Shown here one piece after another: positions 42,834 to 53,027 of a stretch of 62,529 nucleotides of DNA. The notes under the pieces were generated by a model. That model saw only the letters and a program-made list of their open reading frames with translations. It was not told the origin of the DNA and searched no databases. A program made the translations under genes and the position numbers. This DNA comes from Clostridiales bacterium (lineage in GTDB: Bacteria; Bacteroidota; Bacteroidia; Bacteroidales; Muribaculaceae). The stretch lies in assembly GCA_023666645.1 (NCBI GenBank), contig JAMPBP010000001.1, positions 478,421 to 540,949 on the forward strand, read 5' to 3'. The stretch's first letter is position 1. Each line of letters starts with the position of its first letter.

Positions 42834-45800
42834 TTAGTAGGTTAAGTTAATACCAAGCGAGAATGCGCGTGAAACAGGATATTTCATTTTGTCATAACCA
42901 CCGCACTCTGGGTCTACACCCGAGTAATCAGTGATGGTGAAGAGATTCTCAGCCGAGAAGTAAACATTCAGCTGGCTATTGCGTCCCTTCAGATATGCCC
43001 ATTTCTGTACCAGTGAAGTAAGGTCATAGTTGACAGTGAGGTTCTTCAAACGTACATATGATGCATCTTCAAGATACCAGTCTGATGCAGTTGTGAAGTT
43101 CTTGTTGTTGTCGGTCTTCGACAGGCGAGGTATGTTTGAACTACGGTTTGTTTCGCTCCAGGCGTTGAGAATCTCGCTTGAACGGTTGAAGTTACCGTCA
43201 TTATCGTTCAACAGAATTGATTTAGCTGCATAGAATGCCTGAGCTCCGCCTACACCCTGGAACATTGCGCTGACTGAAAGTTTCTTCCATGTGAAACCAA
43301 GTGAGAGGGCGAATGTTGTCTTGGGCATTGAGTTACCCATGTATTGACGGTCATTGTCGTCAATCTTGCCGTCACCGTTGTAATCCTCAAATTTGAGGTC
43401 TCCGGCCTGGGCATTGGGCTGAATACGGTTGCCATTCTTGTCAACATATGCGGCTGCTTCAGCATCGCTCTGGAATATACCGAGATTCTTGATCAGATAG
43501 AAGGATCCGATGGGCTTACCTTCAGCAGTCTGATACACATAGGGAATGATTGAACGGAACTTGCCGTCGCCTGTCCATACACCCTTTGAACCGTCAGAAT
43601 TGCTAACACCTATGTCGGTAACCTTATTGGTAAGGTAAGCAAAGTTGCCTGATACTGTATAGCTCCAGTCTTTGTTTACTCGGTGGTTCCATGTTGCAGA
43701 TACTTCAACGCCACGGTTGCGTACCTCACCGAGGTTTACGAGCTGTGCGTTCAGACCGATTGAATTAGGCCAATCAAGTGTCTGCGACTGGATAAGATTG
43801 TATGTGCGCTTGTTGAAATAGTCAACCGAGAGGGCAAGCTTGTTGTTGAACAATTCGGCATCGAGACCTATGTCAAACTGCTCTGATGTTTCCCATGTGA
43901 GTTTGGGATTCACTGAGTTGTTTACATAAATCATATTATTGTAAAGAGTGTTGTTGGCTACACCATACTGAGCCTGTTCGTCCCAGAACGCTGTTCCAAG
44001 TAGCGCGGCCTTATAACCCTGGTAGATTGAGCCGAGGTTACCTACACGACCCCAAGATGCACGAACCTTGAGGAGACGTACGATATCATTCTGGGGGAAG
44101 AATTTTTCATTTGAAATTTTCCATGCACCGGTTACAGCCGGGAAATCACCGTAGTTGTTTTCCTTAGGAAGACGACCGGCATAGTCGCGACGCCAAGAGG
44201 CGGTAACAAAGTAACGGTCATCATATGAATAACCTACGCGGGCGATGAGTGCGACATTGGTGTCGGGACCCCATAAAGCGTCGGTCACTGAAGTTGAACC
44301 TGCATATGCGAGATATTGGAGATATGTGCTCTCGTCGGCAAGATTTGAACCGCTTGCATTGAGTGTACGTCCTTTGTAGCGGTCGGCTGTTGTCGAGAAC
44401 AAGCCTGTCACCTGGTGTGCACCAAATGAATTGTCGTAGGTCAAGGTATTCTCGGTCATCCACTTGTCTGTGCGGTAGGCCGATACTGTCAGGCCGTTGT
44501 TGGCGCTCGGTTTACCGGGCTCGTCAACGCGGGGGTTGAAGTTCTTGTAATTGTTCTGATATACGTTCATTGTGAAGCGGCTGATGAATTTCAGACCGGG
44601 TACAATGTTGGCAATCTCAAGTGATGTGGTCGACCACAGATCGGTAGAACGGTTGTAGCGGTTCTCGGCCTCGAGAAGTCTTACGGGGTTTACAACGTCA
44701 CCATGTGCACCGGCAAAGTTGCTGCCATATTGTGCAATGTAGGCAGGATCCTCGGTTGTTGTACCTCCCCAGGTGCCATCGAGGGGATTGCGTACGGTAG
44801 CTGATGCAGGCATCCATACGGCTGACATGATAGGACCGGTGTAGTCATCGTCAGTGCCTTTTGAACGAGACTCCCAGTTCTTCCATGTCAAATCCTCACG
44901 TATGGTAACCCACTTGTTGAGTTTGAACATACCTTGGTAGCGCACTGCGAGGCTCTTGCTGTAAGTGTTACGCAGTGTACCCTCATCATTGTTGTATGAG
45001 AATGAAAGACGACTGGTGAAGTTCTCAGTACCACCATTGAGTACAATGTTGTGACGCTGGTAGAATGCTGTGCGGAAGATTTCGTCCATCCAGTTTGTGC
45101 GTGTTGTACCTATCCAGGGGTTCTTGGCGACATTCCAATCGTCGGGAAGTGTCATTCCGGCATTGCCATAGGACAGTTGACGCATTCTCAGCTCACCTTC
45201 TGCATCAAGGGGCTTAACGAGGTTGGAAGCCTTACGTATGCCAAACTGGCCTTCGTATGAAACTGTCGACTCACCTTTCTTGGCACCCTTTGTTGTTACA
45301 AGGATTACACCACCGGCACCCGACTGAGCACCATAAATAGCAGCCGAAGCAGCGTCCTTAAGCACTACAATCGACTCGATGTCGCTAAGTGAGTTGATGG
45401 GAGCTCCAGGTATTCCGTCGACTACCCAAAGCACGTTGTCACCATTCTGGGAACCTTGACCACGAATCACAATCGAGGGAGTCGATGTGGGGTCACCACC
45501 GTTGCTCTGAATAGTTACACCGGGTAGCTGGCCCTGAAGCATTGCCTCTGTTGAAGTGACAGGGCGTTTCTGCAGCTCGCTCGGATTGGCTACGACACCA
45601 ACTGCTGCCGAAAGGTCGGCCTTGCGTTGCTCGGCACCGTATCCGAGTACAACTACCTCATCAAGTGCTGCGGTATTGGCACTCATAATTACTGTGAGAG
45701 GCTTGCCTGTTACGTATACTTCCTCGGGGTTATAACCGATGTAAGTCACTACGAGCATGTCGCCCTCTTTAGCTCTGATTGTAAACTGGCCGTCGATATT

Positions 45801-45977
45801 GGTCGATGTGCCCACCTGTGTGCCCTTGACAAGAACTGTAGCTCCTGCCAGAGGTTCACCGTCAGAGTCTTGAACAACGCCATTGACGGGCGATTGTGCC
45901 CAGACGCTGATTGACAGGAACAATCCCATTACAAGGGAAAGTACTGTACGTAGATTTACAAGATTTACTGATCTCAT
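42834..45977 (-). CDS. SusC/RagA-family TonB-dependent glycan transporter
   Basis: A 1047-residue outer-membrane importer. A signal peptide (residues 1-28) is followed by a carboxypeptidase-D-like regulatory domain (VNGVVQDSDGEPLAGATVLV), a TonB box (LDEVVVLGYGAEQRKADLSA), a plug with TPSIVIRGQGSQNGDNVLWV and a 22-strand barrel ending YPVSRAFSLGINLTY. It partners the downstream SusD. No anti-sigma-interacting N-terminal STN domain is visible, so ECF-type autoregulation is unlikely. The leader contains a 32-base homopurine tract. Confidence 0.97.
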   Translation of the reverse strand: MRSVNLVNLRTVLSLVMGLFLSISVWAQSPVNGVVQDSDGEPLAGATVLVKGTQVGTSTNIDGQFTIRAKEGDMLVVTYIGYNPEEVYVTGKPLTVIMSANTAALDEVVVLGYGAEQRKADLSAAVGVVANPSELQKRPVTSTEAMLQGQLPGVTIQSNGGDPTSTPSIVIRGQGSQNGDNVLWVVDGIPGAPINSLSDIESIVVLKDAASAAIYGAQSGAGGVILVTTKGAKKGESTVSYEGQFGIRKASNLVKPLDAEGELRMRQLSYGNAGMTLPDDWNVAKNPWIGTTRTNWMDEIFRTAFYQRHNIVLNGGTENFTSRLSFSYNNDEGTLRNTYSKSLAVRYQGMFKLNKWVTIREDLTWKNWESRSKGTDDDYTGPIMSAVWMPASATVRNPLDGTWGGTTTEDPAYIAQYGSNFAGAHGDVVNPVRLLEAENRYNRSTDLWSTTSLEIANIVPGLKFISRFTMNVYQNNYKNFNPRVDEPGKPSANNGLTVSAYRTDKWMTENTLTYDNSFGAHQVTGLFSTTADRYKGRTLNASGSNLADESTYLQYLAYAGSTSVTDALWGPDTNVALIARVGYSYDDRYFVTASWRRDYAGRLPKENNYGDFPAVTGAWKISNEKFFPQNDIVRLLKVRASWGRVGNLGSIYQGYKAALLGTAFWDEQAQYGVANNTLYNNMIYVNNSVNPKLTWETSEQFDIGLDAELFNNKLALSVDYFNKRTYNLIQSQTLDWPNSIGLNAQLVNLGEVRNRGVEVSATWNHRVNKDWSYTVSGNFAYLTNKVTDIGVSNSDGSKGVWTGDGKFRSIIPYVYQTAEGKPIGSFYLIKNLGIFQSDAEAAAYVDKNGNRIQPNAQAGDLKFEDYNGDGKIDDNDRQYMGNSMPKTTFALSLGFTWKKLSVSAMFQGVGGAQAFYAAKSILLNDNDGNFNRSSEILNAWSETNRSSNIPRLSKTDNNKNFTTASDWYLEDASYVRLKNLTVNYDLTSLVQKWAYLKGRNSQLNVYFSAENLFTITDYSGVDPECGGYDKMKYPVSRAFSLGINLTY

Positions 45978-46027
45978 GTTAACAATTTAAAGTTAATGAT
46001 AAGAATTGGTACTTAGTTTAAGGTTTG

Positions 46028-46059
46028 TTTTTCTTTTTCTCTTTCTTCTTTCTTTTTCT
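46028..46059 (-). other. 32-base homopurine tract in the susC leader
   Basis: The + strand is uninterrupted pyrimidine from 46028 to 46059; the susC transcript would carry only A and G there. It ends 50 bases before the susC ATG. Confidence 0.75.
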
Positions 46060-46124
46060 GATATTCAATGATTTAATTTAATGTTTGGTCACTAATATTA
46101 TTGTTGGAATATTATACCCGAATG

Positions 46125-46154
46125 CAAAGATGCAAAATAATATCAAATTAACAA
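46125..46154 (-). promoter_or_regulatory. Possible susC-susD promoter
   Basis: On the minus strand TTG (46152-46154), 19 bp, then CATCTTTG (46125-46132), one base off the TAnnTTTG consensus. It would give a 5' leader of about 140 nt. Confidence 0.45.
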
Positions 46155-46309
46155 TATTTTAAATTAAAAAAAATATTTTTAATACAGTATTGACGAAAAA
46201 TTGGCCATAACAGGAATAACACTGTAATATCTCTATTTTTTTGGAGGGCTAAAAGTTATGCTGCAGAGTTTTTTTATAGTGAAATCTATTTAAAAAATGA
46301 TTATTTTCT

Positions 46310-46317
46310 TAATTTTG
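46310..46317 (+). promoter_or_regulatory. -7 box for the GH92-phosphatase operon
   Basis: TAATTTTG matches TAnnTTTG and lies 85 bases before the chosen ATG at 46402. It lies inside the longer frame starting at 46297, which argues against that start. Confidence 0.5.
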
Positions 46318-46401
46318 CATGTGAACTCTTTTTGCATATCGCTAAATAGAGTTATTTTTCGAATTATTGAAATATTATTAACTCTTGTCATATATCACAT
46401 A

Positions 46402-49284
46402 ATGAAATCCTGTCTATTACCAATTGCTGCCGCCACTGTTATTTTGTCATCATGTGGTACAGCCAGTGAAAAATCTCATTATGAGCTTGTCTCCCCGATG
46501 GTGGGCACCGGTTTTCATGGGCACACCTTTCCGGGAGCTACAACACCATACGGTGGTGTACAGCTCAGTCCTGATACACGTGCCGGTAACTGGGACGCCT
46601 GTTCAGGTTACCACTATAGCGACAATACAATTGACGGCTTTTCTCACACGCATCTGAATGGAACCGGGTGCTGTGATCTTGGCGACGTGTTTGTCCGACC
46701 GACATCAAGCTCAGTAGACCTTTCGGCCGACATATTGTATAGTCCTTCTCCATTCTCCCATGAGAATGAATCTGCAAGGCCCGGTTACTATAGTGTCAAA
46801 CTTGATGGCGAAGATATCTTTGCCGAACTGACAGCGACGCCTCACGTCGGTGTACATCGTTACACTTATCCCTCGAGTGGTGAGATGAACATGATATTCG
46901 ACCTCACACATTCACTCACCGACGAGACCTTGAAAGAGTGGGGTATCGAAGTTGTTGATGATGTCACAATTGCAGGGACACGTGTCACTGATGCCTGGAC
47001 TCCCGACCAGCATGTATATTTTGTCGCACGTTTCTCCCGTCCTTTTAGTGAAGTGAAAACTGTTGATGACAATAAGGCGGCTGTCATTGAATTTGAAAAC
47101 GACGGCAACCCATTGACAATGGCAGTAGCATTATCGGGAGTGAGCCGTGAAAATGCTCTTATCAATCTTGAAACCGAGGTTCCCGAATTGAATTTTGACA
47201 ATGTTGAGGCTAAGACCCGCGCGCAATGGGAGGACGCGTTGAACCTTATTTCTGTAGAAGGTGGATCGCCCGACCAATTGGTCAATTTCTATTCGGCCCT
47301 ATACCACACCATGATTTCTCCCAATCTCATGAGCGATGGCAATGGGGAGTATCGTCGCCATGATAACAGTATCGCTACTTCCGACGGAAAATACTACTCT
47401 ACATTTTCCCTGTGGGATACCTACCGCGCTTGGCACCCTCTCATGACGATGATCAATCCTGACCTCGTTTGTGACATGATCAATTCTATGCTCGACATGT
47501 ATGATGCCACTGGCGAATTACCCATTTGGCCGCTCGCATCGGGAGAGACCGGTTGTATGATCGGACGTCATGCAGTTTCGGTTATCGCTGACGCCTATCT
47601 CAAGGGATATCGTTGTTTTGATGCTGAAAAAGCTCTCGAAGCAATGATAGTATCTTCCAATACTCCCCGTAAGGGTGGTGATCTATTTGCCGCCGAGGGC
47701 TACATTCCTTGTAATTCCAAGCGCGAATCAGTGTCCTGCACTCTTGAATACAGCTATGACGACTGGTGTCTTGCCCGCATGGCTCAGGCTATGGGCAAAG
47801 ATGATATAGCACGTGAGTATTATGAGCGGGCTGCCAATTATATGAATGTATATGATGGCTCGACAGGTTTCTTCCGCGGTCGCCGGGAAGATGGCAACTG
47901 GTCTCAGCCGTTTAATCCGCAGGCTGTGAGTCGAGATATGACTGAGGCTACTTCATGGCAATATCGATTCGGTGCGCAGCACGATGTCAACGGTATGATT
48001 AATCTGTATGGCGGTTGTGACAAGTTTGCTCAGGCCATAGATTCCATCTTCTATACTACAGCTGCCGTCGAGGGCGACTTGAGCGATGTCACCGGTCTCA
48101 TAGGTCAATATGCCCATGGTAACGAACCAAGCCATCATATCGCTTTCCTTTATAATTATGTTGGACAGCCATGGAAAACGCAAGCCATGACTCGGCGCCT
48201 GCTCGACGAAATGTACCAACCCACACCCGAGGGCATCATAGGCAACGAGGACTGCGGTCAAATGTCAGCTTGGTACATAATGACTGCGCTTGGCCTCTAT
48301 CCGGTAGCTCCCGGCGATAACCAACTGTCGCTTACTACACCGCTGTTTGAGAAAGCTGTGATCAAACTGCCTAATGATACCACCTTGACTATCATCGCCA
48401 ACAATCCTTCAAAGAATATCTACATAGATGCCGTTGAGTTGAACGGTCGCGAAATTCAAGAGAACTATGTTGACTTTGCCGAATTGATGAAAGGTGGTGT
48501 GCTGAAATTTACACTGACCGACAAGCCCAACATTGAGCGTGGAACTACAGTTGAAGCATTCCCTTATTCCATGACTACCGGTGAGCAAGTGTCGGTGCCT
48601 TACATTGCTGAGGATATCAACATGTTTGATTCTGACATCGACATCGCCATAGGTTGCGCCACCGATGGTGTGAATATCTACTACACCACCGATGGTTCTG
48701 TACCCACAGTAAACTCTACACTCTACACAGAACCATTCAAAGTTGACAACACATGTTTTATCAAGGCTATTGCTTTCAAGGAAGGCTACACTCCCAGTAA
48801 TGTGATGACGATGAAAGCAACGAAGACCACTTATCTTCCTGCTGTAAAGCCCTCAGGCAACATCAATGGTGTACAGTACAGATATTACCATGGATTGTGT
48901 GAGAAGACTGATGATATTCAAAACGGCTCTCTTATCAAGCAAGGCTCCATATCCCAGCCGGCTATCGACCTGGCCGAACAGGAAGATCATTTCGCCTTCA
49001 TTTTTGACGGTTATATCAATATACCCGAGAAAGGTATATATACATTCTTTACCAATACTGACGACGGCTCAGTATTGTTTATCGACGGAGTGAAAGTGGT
49101 GAACAACGATGGTGGACATGCCGCAGTTACAGCCACCGGTGTAATAGCGCTTGAGCCAGGGTTGCACCCCTTCACGTTGAAATACTTTGAAGACTATGAG
49201 GGTCAGGATTTCAACTGGGGCTGGAAGAAGCCGGGTGCTGAAAAATTTGAAAATATCCCCACCGAAAATCTATATATAAAATAA
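46402..49284 (+). CDS. GH92 alpha-mannosidase lipoprotein with PA14-like tail
   Basis: A 960-residue surface or periplasmic exo-alpha-mannosidase. The lipoprotein signal is MKSCLLPIAAATVILSSCG. The N-terminal GH92 domain has TGFHGHTFPGATTPYGGVQL and DGFSHTHLNGTG (His82-His84 region). The (alpha/alpha)6 catalytic domain includes HGNEPSHHIAFLYNYVGQPW and GNEDCGQMSAWYI (from residue 614), the calcium-dependent active-site signatures. Two extra domains follow: a chitobiase-C-like sandwich (about 744-815, YYTTDGSVPTVNST) and a PA14-like module (about 824-960, TNTDDGSVLFIDGVKVVNND). The same module ends the phosphoesterase at 53028. Linkage specificity cannot be read from sequence. First gene of the + operon. 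Confidence 0.95.
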   Translation: MKSCLLPIAAATVILSSCGTASEKSHYELVSPMVGTGFHGHTFPGATTPYGGVQLSPDTRAGNWDACSGYHYSDNTIDGFSHTHLNGTGCCDLGDVFVRPTSSSVDLSADILYSPSPFSHENESARPGYYSVKLDGEDIFAELTATPHVGVHRYTYPSSGEMNMIFDLTHSLTDETLKEWGIEVVDDVTIAGTRVTDAWTPDQHVYFVARFSRPFSEVKTVDDNKAAVIEFENDGNPLTMAVALSGVSRENALINLETEVPELNFDNVEAKTRAQWEDALNLISVEGGSPDQLVNFYSALYHTMISPNLMSDGNGEYRRHDNSIATSDGKYYSTFSLWDTYRAWHPLMTMINPDLVCDMINSMLDMYDATGELPIWPLASGETGCMIGRHAVSVIADAYLKGYRCFDAEKALEAMIVSSNTPRKGGDLFAAEGYIPCNSKRESVSCTLEYSYDDWCLARMAQAMGKDDIAREYYERAANYMNVYDGSTGFFRGRREDGNWSQPFNPQAVSRDMTEATSWQYRFGAQHDVNGMINLYGGCDKFAQAIDSIFYTTAAVEGDLSDVTGLIGQYAHGNEPSHHIAFLYNYVGQPWKTQAMTRRLLDEMYQPTPEGIIGNEDCGQMSAWYIMTALGLYPVAPGDNQLSLTTPLFEKAVIKLPNDTTLTIIANNPSKNIYIDAVELNGREIQENYVDFAELMKGGVLKFTLTDKPNIERGTTVEAFPYSMTTGEQVSVPYIAEDINMFDSDIDIAIGCATDGVNIYYTTDGSVPTVNSTLYTEPFKVDNTCFIKAIAFKEGYTPSNVMTMKATKTTYLPAVKPSGNINGVQYRYYHGLCEKTDDIQNGSLIKQGSISQPAIDLAEQEDHFAFIFDGYINIPEKGIYTFFTNTDDGSVLFIDGVKVVNNDGGHAAVTATGVIALEPGLHPFTLKYFEDYEGQDFNWGWKKPGAEKFENIPTENLYIK

Positions 49285-49304
49285 CAATCATCACACTTTA
49301 AGTT

Positions 49305-50174
49305 ATGAAAAAAGTAATTTTCCTACCTTTGGCTGCTTTGATGTTTGCATCATGTGGCACATCGACCGAAAAGAAAGAGCAACCTGTCAGCCTCAATGTG
49401 CTTTCTTTCAATATCAGATATGATAATCCCGAGGATAGCCTTGACAACTGGCAATATCGCAAAGACCGTGCTGCCAACGCTGTGAAATTTTATGATGCCG
49501 ACATTGTGGGTACTCAGGAAGTGCTTCACAACCAGCTTCAGGATCTTAAGGAACGTCTGCCCGAGTTTACAGCTCTCGGTGTGGCCCGTGACGACGGTAA
49601 GGAGGACGGTGAATACAATGTGCTGTTTTATCGAACCGATCGTTTTGACGAACTTGAATCAGGCACATTCTGGCTCAGTGAAACACCCGAAACCCCGTCA
49701 CTTGGCTGGGATGGAGCATGTAACCGTGTCGCTACCTGGGCCCGGCTCAAGGATAAGGAGAGTGGCAAGGAAATTCTCGCTCTCAACACTCACCTTGACC
49801 ATGTAGGAAAAGTGGCCCGCCGTGAGGGGGTAAATCTCATGTTCAATAAGGTAAACGAACTCGGCAAAGGTGCACCAGTAGTGGTAACCGGTGACTTTAA
49901 TTCTGAACCCGAATCAGATGTAGTGGCCCACATCACCAACCCCGATGACCCCAACCATCTAACCGACAGCCGCGCAGTGGCCAACGTGGTATACGGACCT
50001 CGCTGGAGCTGGCATGATTTCGGTAAGATTCCTTATGAATACCGTCCTCTCATCGACTATGTCTTCGTGCGTGGTGACCTTAACGTTGACCGTTATGGCG
50101 TGCTTGCCGAAACTGAGAATGGTGAATTCCTTTCTGACCATGCCCCTGTGCTGGTAACCGTGACACTTAATTGA
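49305..50174 (+). CDS. Endonuclease/exonuclease/phosphatase-fold lipoprotein
   Basis: A 289-residue secreted lipoprotein (MKKVIFLPLAALMFASCGTS, lipobox Cys17). The EEP fold is complete: LNVLSFNIRYDNP, GTQEVL (metal Glu), NTHLDHVGKVARREG (His), VTGDFNSEPESD (Asp, Asn) and SDHAPVLVTV (Asp-His dyad). Such enzymes hydrolyse phosphodiesters or phosphomonoesters. Export and the mannosidase neighbour argue for a glycan- or lipid-linked phosphate rather than nucleic acid; the substrate is inferred. It starts 20 bases after the GH92 gene. Confidence 0.93.
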   Translation: MKKVIFLPLAALMFASCGTSTEKKEQPVSLNVLSFNIRYDNPEDSLDNWQYRKDRAANAVKFYDADIVGTQEVLHNQLQDLKERLPEFTALGVARDDGKEDGEYNVLFYRTDRFDELESGTFWLSETPETPSLGWDGACNRVATWARLKDKESGKEILALNTHLDHVGKVARREGVNLMFNKVNELGKGAPVVVTGDFNSEPESDVVAHITNPDDPNHLTDSRAVANVVYGPRWSWHDFGKIPYEYRPLIDYVFVRGDLNVDRYGVLAETENGEFLSDHAPVLVTVTLN

Positions 50175-50201
50175 AAATTTCTTAAATAGTTATAGTACCT
50201 A

Positions 50202-51347
50202 ATGAAGCTTATTAACCATATCATCGCTTTGTCTCTCTCCTCTATCATTGCCCTACCTGCTCTGCATGCTGAAAAAGGTCGTGATAAGGAATTGACCTAC
50301 GTCATGGAAAATCCATATGACGTCGAAGTCATTGAGGCGCCCAAGGGTAAGAAAATTAAAAATGTCATTCTCATGATTGGCGACGGCATGAGTCTTGCCC
50401 ACATCTACTCAGCATGGACTGCCAACCGTGGCAAGCTTTGGATTGAGAATGCACAGTATACTGGCTTGTCGAAGACCTATTGCCTCGACAAGCTTATAAC
50501 CGACTCAGGAGCAGGTGGTACTGCTCTTGCATCGGGCCAGAAAACAAAATATCATATGGTCGGTACTGATGGTGATGGTCGCCCCTTGAAATCACTCATC
50601 GAGTATGCCCACGATAAGAATCTCGCATCGGGTGTAGCAGTTACATGCCGTCTGTGGGACGCCACTCCCGGTGACTTTTGCTGCCATGTGGTTGACCGCG
50701 ACAACGAGGATCAGGTAATGGCTGATTATGTTGAAACAAAGGCCGATGTCGTTATCGGCGCCGGATGGTCCAAAATGATTGACCGTAAGGATGGTCGTAA
50801 TCTTTTTGATGAATTGAAAGGCAAAGGCTTTCAGATTGCACGTTCGCTTGATGAACTCGACAAGATTAAAAAGGGCAAAGTGTTCTGCGTTACAGACTCT
50901 TTTGACACAAAGTTGCCTGCCGAGCGTGGTGACTATCTTGCACACGCTGCTCTCGATGCCATCAGAATCATGAGTAAGAACCCAAATGGTTTCTTTCTGA
51001 TGATAGAAGGTTCCCAGCTCGATGATTATGGACACTTCAACGACATCGATCTGCTCATGCAGGAAACTCATGACTTCGACCGCACTGTAGGTGAGATTTT
51101 CAAATGGGCCGCCAAAGATGGCGAGACTCTTGTAGTCGTTACCGCCGATCATGAGACCGGTGGTCTTACACTCGTTGACGGTGACCTGAATGAAGGTCGC
51201 ATCGTATGCAAATTTTCAACAGGCGGTCACAGTGGCGTGATGGTACCAATCTATGCGTTTGGTCCCGGATCGGAGAATTTTACAGGCATTATGGAAAATT
51301 GCGATATCGCCAATCGTATAATCGATTTGTTGAACTTACGTGACTAA
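50202..51347 (+). CDS. Secreted alkaline phosphatase, PhoA superfamily
   Basis: A 381-residue exported phosphomonoesterase. A signal peptide ends near LPALHAEKG. The metal and nucleophile motifs are VILMIGDGM (Asp), ITDSGAGGTALASG (Ser102 nucleophile), EGSQLDDYGHFND, VVTADHETGG and TGGHSGVMVPI. It is shorter than E. coli PhoA (471). With the upstream EEP protein and the downstream metallophosphoesterase it gives the locus three independent phosphatase folds. It lies 27 bases after the EEP gene and 1 base before the next. Confidence 0.94.
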   Translation: MKLINHIIALSLSSIIALPALHAEKGRDKELTYVMENPYDVEVIEAPKGKKIKNVILMIGDGMSLAHIYSAWTANRGKLWIENAQYTGLSKTYCLDKLITDSGAGGTALASGQKTKYHMVGTDGDGRPLKSLIEYAHDKNLASGVAVTCRLWDATPGDFCCHVVDRDNEDQVMADYVETKADVVIGAGWSKMIDRKDGRNLFDELKGKGFQIARSLDELDKIKKGKVFCVTDSFDTKLPAERGDYLAHAALDAIRIMSKNPNGFFLMIEGSQLDDYGHFNDIDLLMQETHDFDRTVGEIFKWAAKDGETLVVVTADHETGGLTLVDGDLNEGRIVCKFSTGGHSGVMVPIYAFGPGSENFTGIMENCDIANRIIDLLNLRD

Positions 51348-51348
51348 T

Positions 51349-52962
51349 ATGAAGACATCAGCTATACTGGCTTCTATTTTTTGCATCACGGCCGCCGGTT
51401 TTGTGTGTAAGTCACAAAGCTGCGGCAATGATGTGAAGTATAAATTGCCATACAAAAACACCTATGTGAAGGAGCCTCTCACGGCCGAGAACATCTACCG
51501 CACGATGCCGCTCGACACTGTTCATATCGGCACATTTGCGCAGGCTCGGGAAATACTTCCTCAACCCTACTGGCCCGGTCACGACAAGGAGATTGACATG
51601 TATTGGAGAGCCTGGGAGATTGGTATCGGAAACCTGCGTCACCCTGATGAAGGCTCTGGTTTTGTGAGTACCTATATAGATACCGCATACAATGGCAATA
51701 TTTTCATGTGGGATAGTTCATTCATTCTCATGTTTGCCCGTTACGGTGACAGATTCTTCCCATTCCAGCGCACCCTCGACAATTTCTATGCTAAACAGCA
51801 TCCCGATGGCTTTATATGCCGTGAGATTATGGCCGATGGTGCCGATTGCTTCGAGCGTTACGACCCAACGAGTACCGGTCCTAATCTCATGCCATGGTGT
51901 GAGATGGTATACTACCACCAGTTTGGCGACCTTGACCGCCTGCACCGTGTTTTCCCTGCACTTTGCGGTTACTACCGGTGGCTGAAACTGAACCATACTT
52001 GGCAGAATGGCACATATTGGTCAAGTGGGTGGGGTACAGGTATGGACAACATGCCACGTGTATCAGATGATTACAGCCAGATCTACAGCCACGGTCACAT
52101 GACATGGCTCGACACAAATCTGCAACAACTCATGACTGCCTATCAGCTTTTGGAAATGGGCTTCTTTATTGAACGTTGGCAGGAAATAGAGGACTTTGAG
52201 GACGAGGCTGTGATGCTCAAAAAGTATATCAGGGAGAATCTCTGGAACGATGAGACCGGTTTCCTGCATGACCAATATGCCGACGGTTCATTATGCCCAA
52301 CCAAGGGTATAGGTGCATTCTGGGCTTTGCAAACTCCTGACGTCCTTGATAAAGATCGCCTTGACCGCCTTGTGGCTCATCTTAATGACACTACCGAGTT
52401 CCGCCGTCCCAATATGGTGCCATCCCTATCGGCCGACAATGCCAAGTATAAGGCCAATGGTCGTTACTGGCAAGGTGGTGTGTGGCCCGGCACTAACTAT
52501 ATGGTGATGAATGGCCTCGTGAAAAACGGATATCGCGACCTCGCTTATGATATCGCGTCCAACCACTATGAACAGGTACTTGATGTGTACAGGAACACAG
52601 GTACTTTTTGGGAATACTATTCACCTGAAGCTGATGAGCCTGGTTTTATGGCACGTAAGGAATTCATAGGCTGGACCGGACTTGCTCCTATTGCCGAACT
52701 TATTGAGTTCAAATTTGGTATCCGTGGCGATTATCCCGAAAATGAAATCGTATGGGATATGCACCTTACTGATGAACATGGTCTCGAGCGCTATCCATTT
52801 GGCCCCGAGGGTATGATAGATTTTAAAGTTCAGAAACGTCGTAATATCAACGAGGAACCAAAACTATCAGTCAAAACCAACGTGCCTTTCAAACTTAAGG
52901 TCATATACGGTGACAACAAGGAGAAAGTTGTCAACGTTATTCCGCAACAAGTAAATTACTAA
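51349..52962 (+). CDS. (alpha/alpha)6-barrel glycoside hydrolase, GH63/MGH1-like
   Basis: A 537-residue exported enzyme with a signal peptide (MKTSAILASIFCITAAGFVC; a lipobox-like Cys at 20 is possible). The toroidal catalytic domain shows MWDSSFILMFARYGDRFFPF, NFYAKQHPDGFICREIMADG, SSGWGTGMDNMPRV and GGVWPGTNYMVMNGLV, then GTFWEYYSPE, the pattern of the GH63/mannosylglycerate-hydrolase-like clan G. Substrate is probably an alpha-glucoside or alpha-mannoside. The ATG at 51349 comes 1 base after the phosphatase stop. A terminator follows at 52968. Confidence 0.85.
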   Translation: MKTSAILASIFCITAAGFVCKSQSCGNDVKYKLPYKNTYVKEPLTAENIYRTMPLDTVHIGTFAQAREILPQPYWPGHDKEIDMYWRAWEIGIGNLRHPDEGSGFVSTYIDTAYNGNIFMWDSSFILMFARYGDRFFPFQRTLDNFYAKQHPDGFICREIMADGADCFERYDPTSTGPNLMPWCEMVYYHQFGDLDRLHRVFPALCGYYRWLKLNHTWQNGTYWSSGWGTGMDNMPRVSDDYSQIYSHGHMTWLDTNLQQLMTAYQLLEMGFFIERWQEIEDFEDEAVMLKKYIRENLWNDETGFLHDQYADGSLCPTKGIGAFWALQTPDVLDKDRLDRLVAHLNDTTEFRRPNMVPSLSADNAKYKANGRYWQGGVWPGTNYMVMNGLVKNGYRDLAYDIASNHYEQVLDVYRNTGTFWEYYSPEADEPGFMARKEFIGWTGLAPIAELIEFKFGIRGDYPENEIVWDMHLTDEHGLERYPFGPEGMIDFKVQKRRNINEEPKLSVKTNVPFKLKVIYGDNKEKVVNVIPQQVNY

Positions 52963-52967
52963 TTTTT

Positions 52968-53010
52968 ATAGAGGCATTCGGGACACATCGAGCCTGAATG
53001 CCTCTATTTT
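52968..53010 (+). terminator. Intrinsic terminator after the GH63-like gene
   Basis: ATAGAGGCATTC (52968-52979) and GAATGCCTCTAT (52996-53007) form a perfect 12-bp stem, followed by TTTAT. It separates the phosphoesterase gene from the four upstream genes or attenuates its expression. Confidence 0.8.
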
Positions 53011-53027
53011 ATAACACTAATATTCCC

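Noticed and set aside
46297..46401. Extra 35 residues before the GH92 lipoprotein signal
   Set aside because: The -7 box at 46310-46317 lies inside it and a lipoprotein signal must be at the N-terminus.
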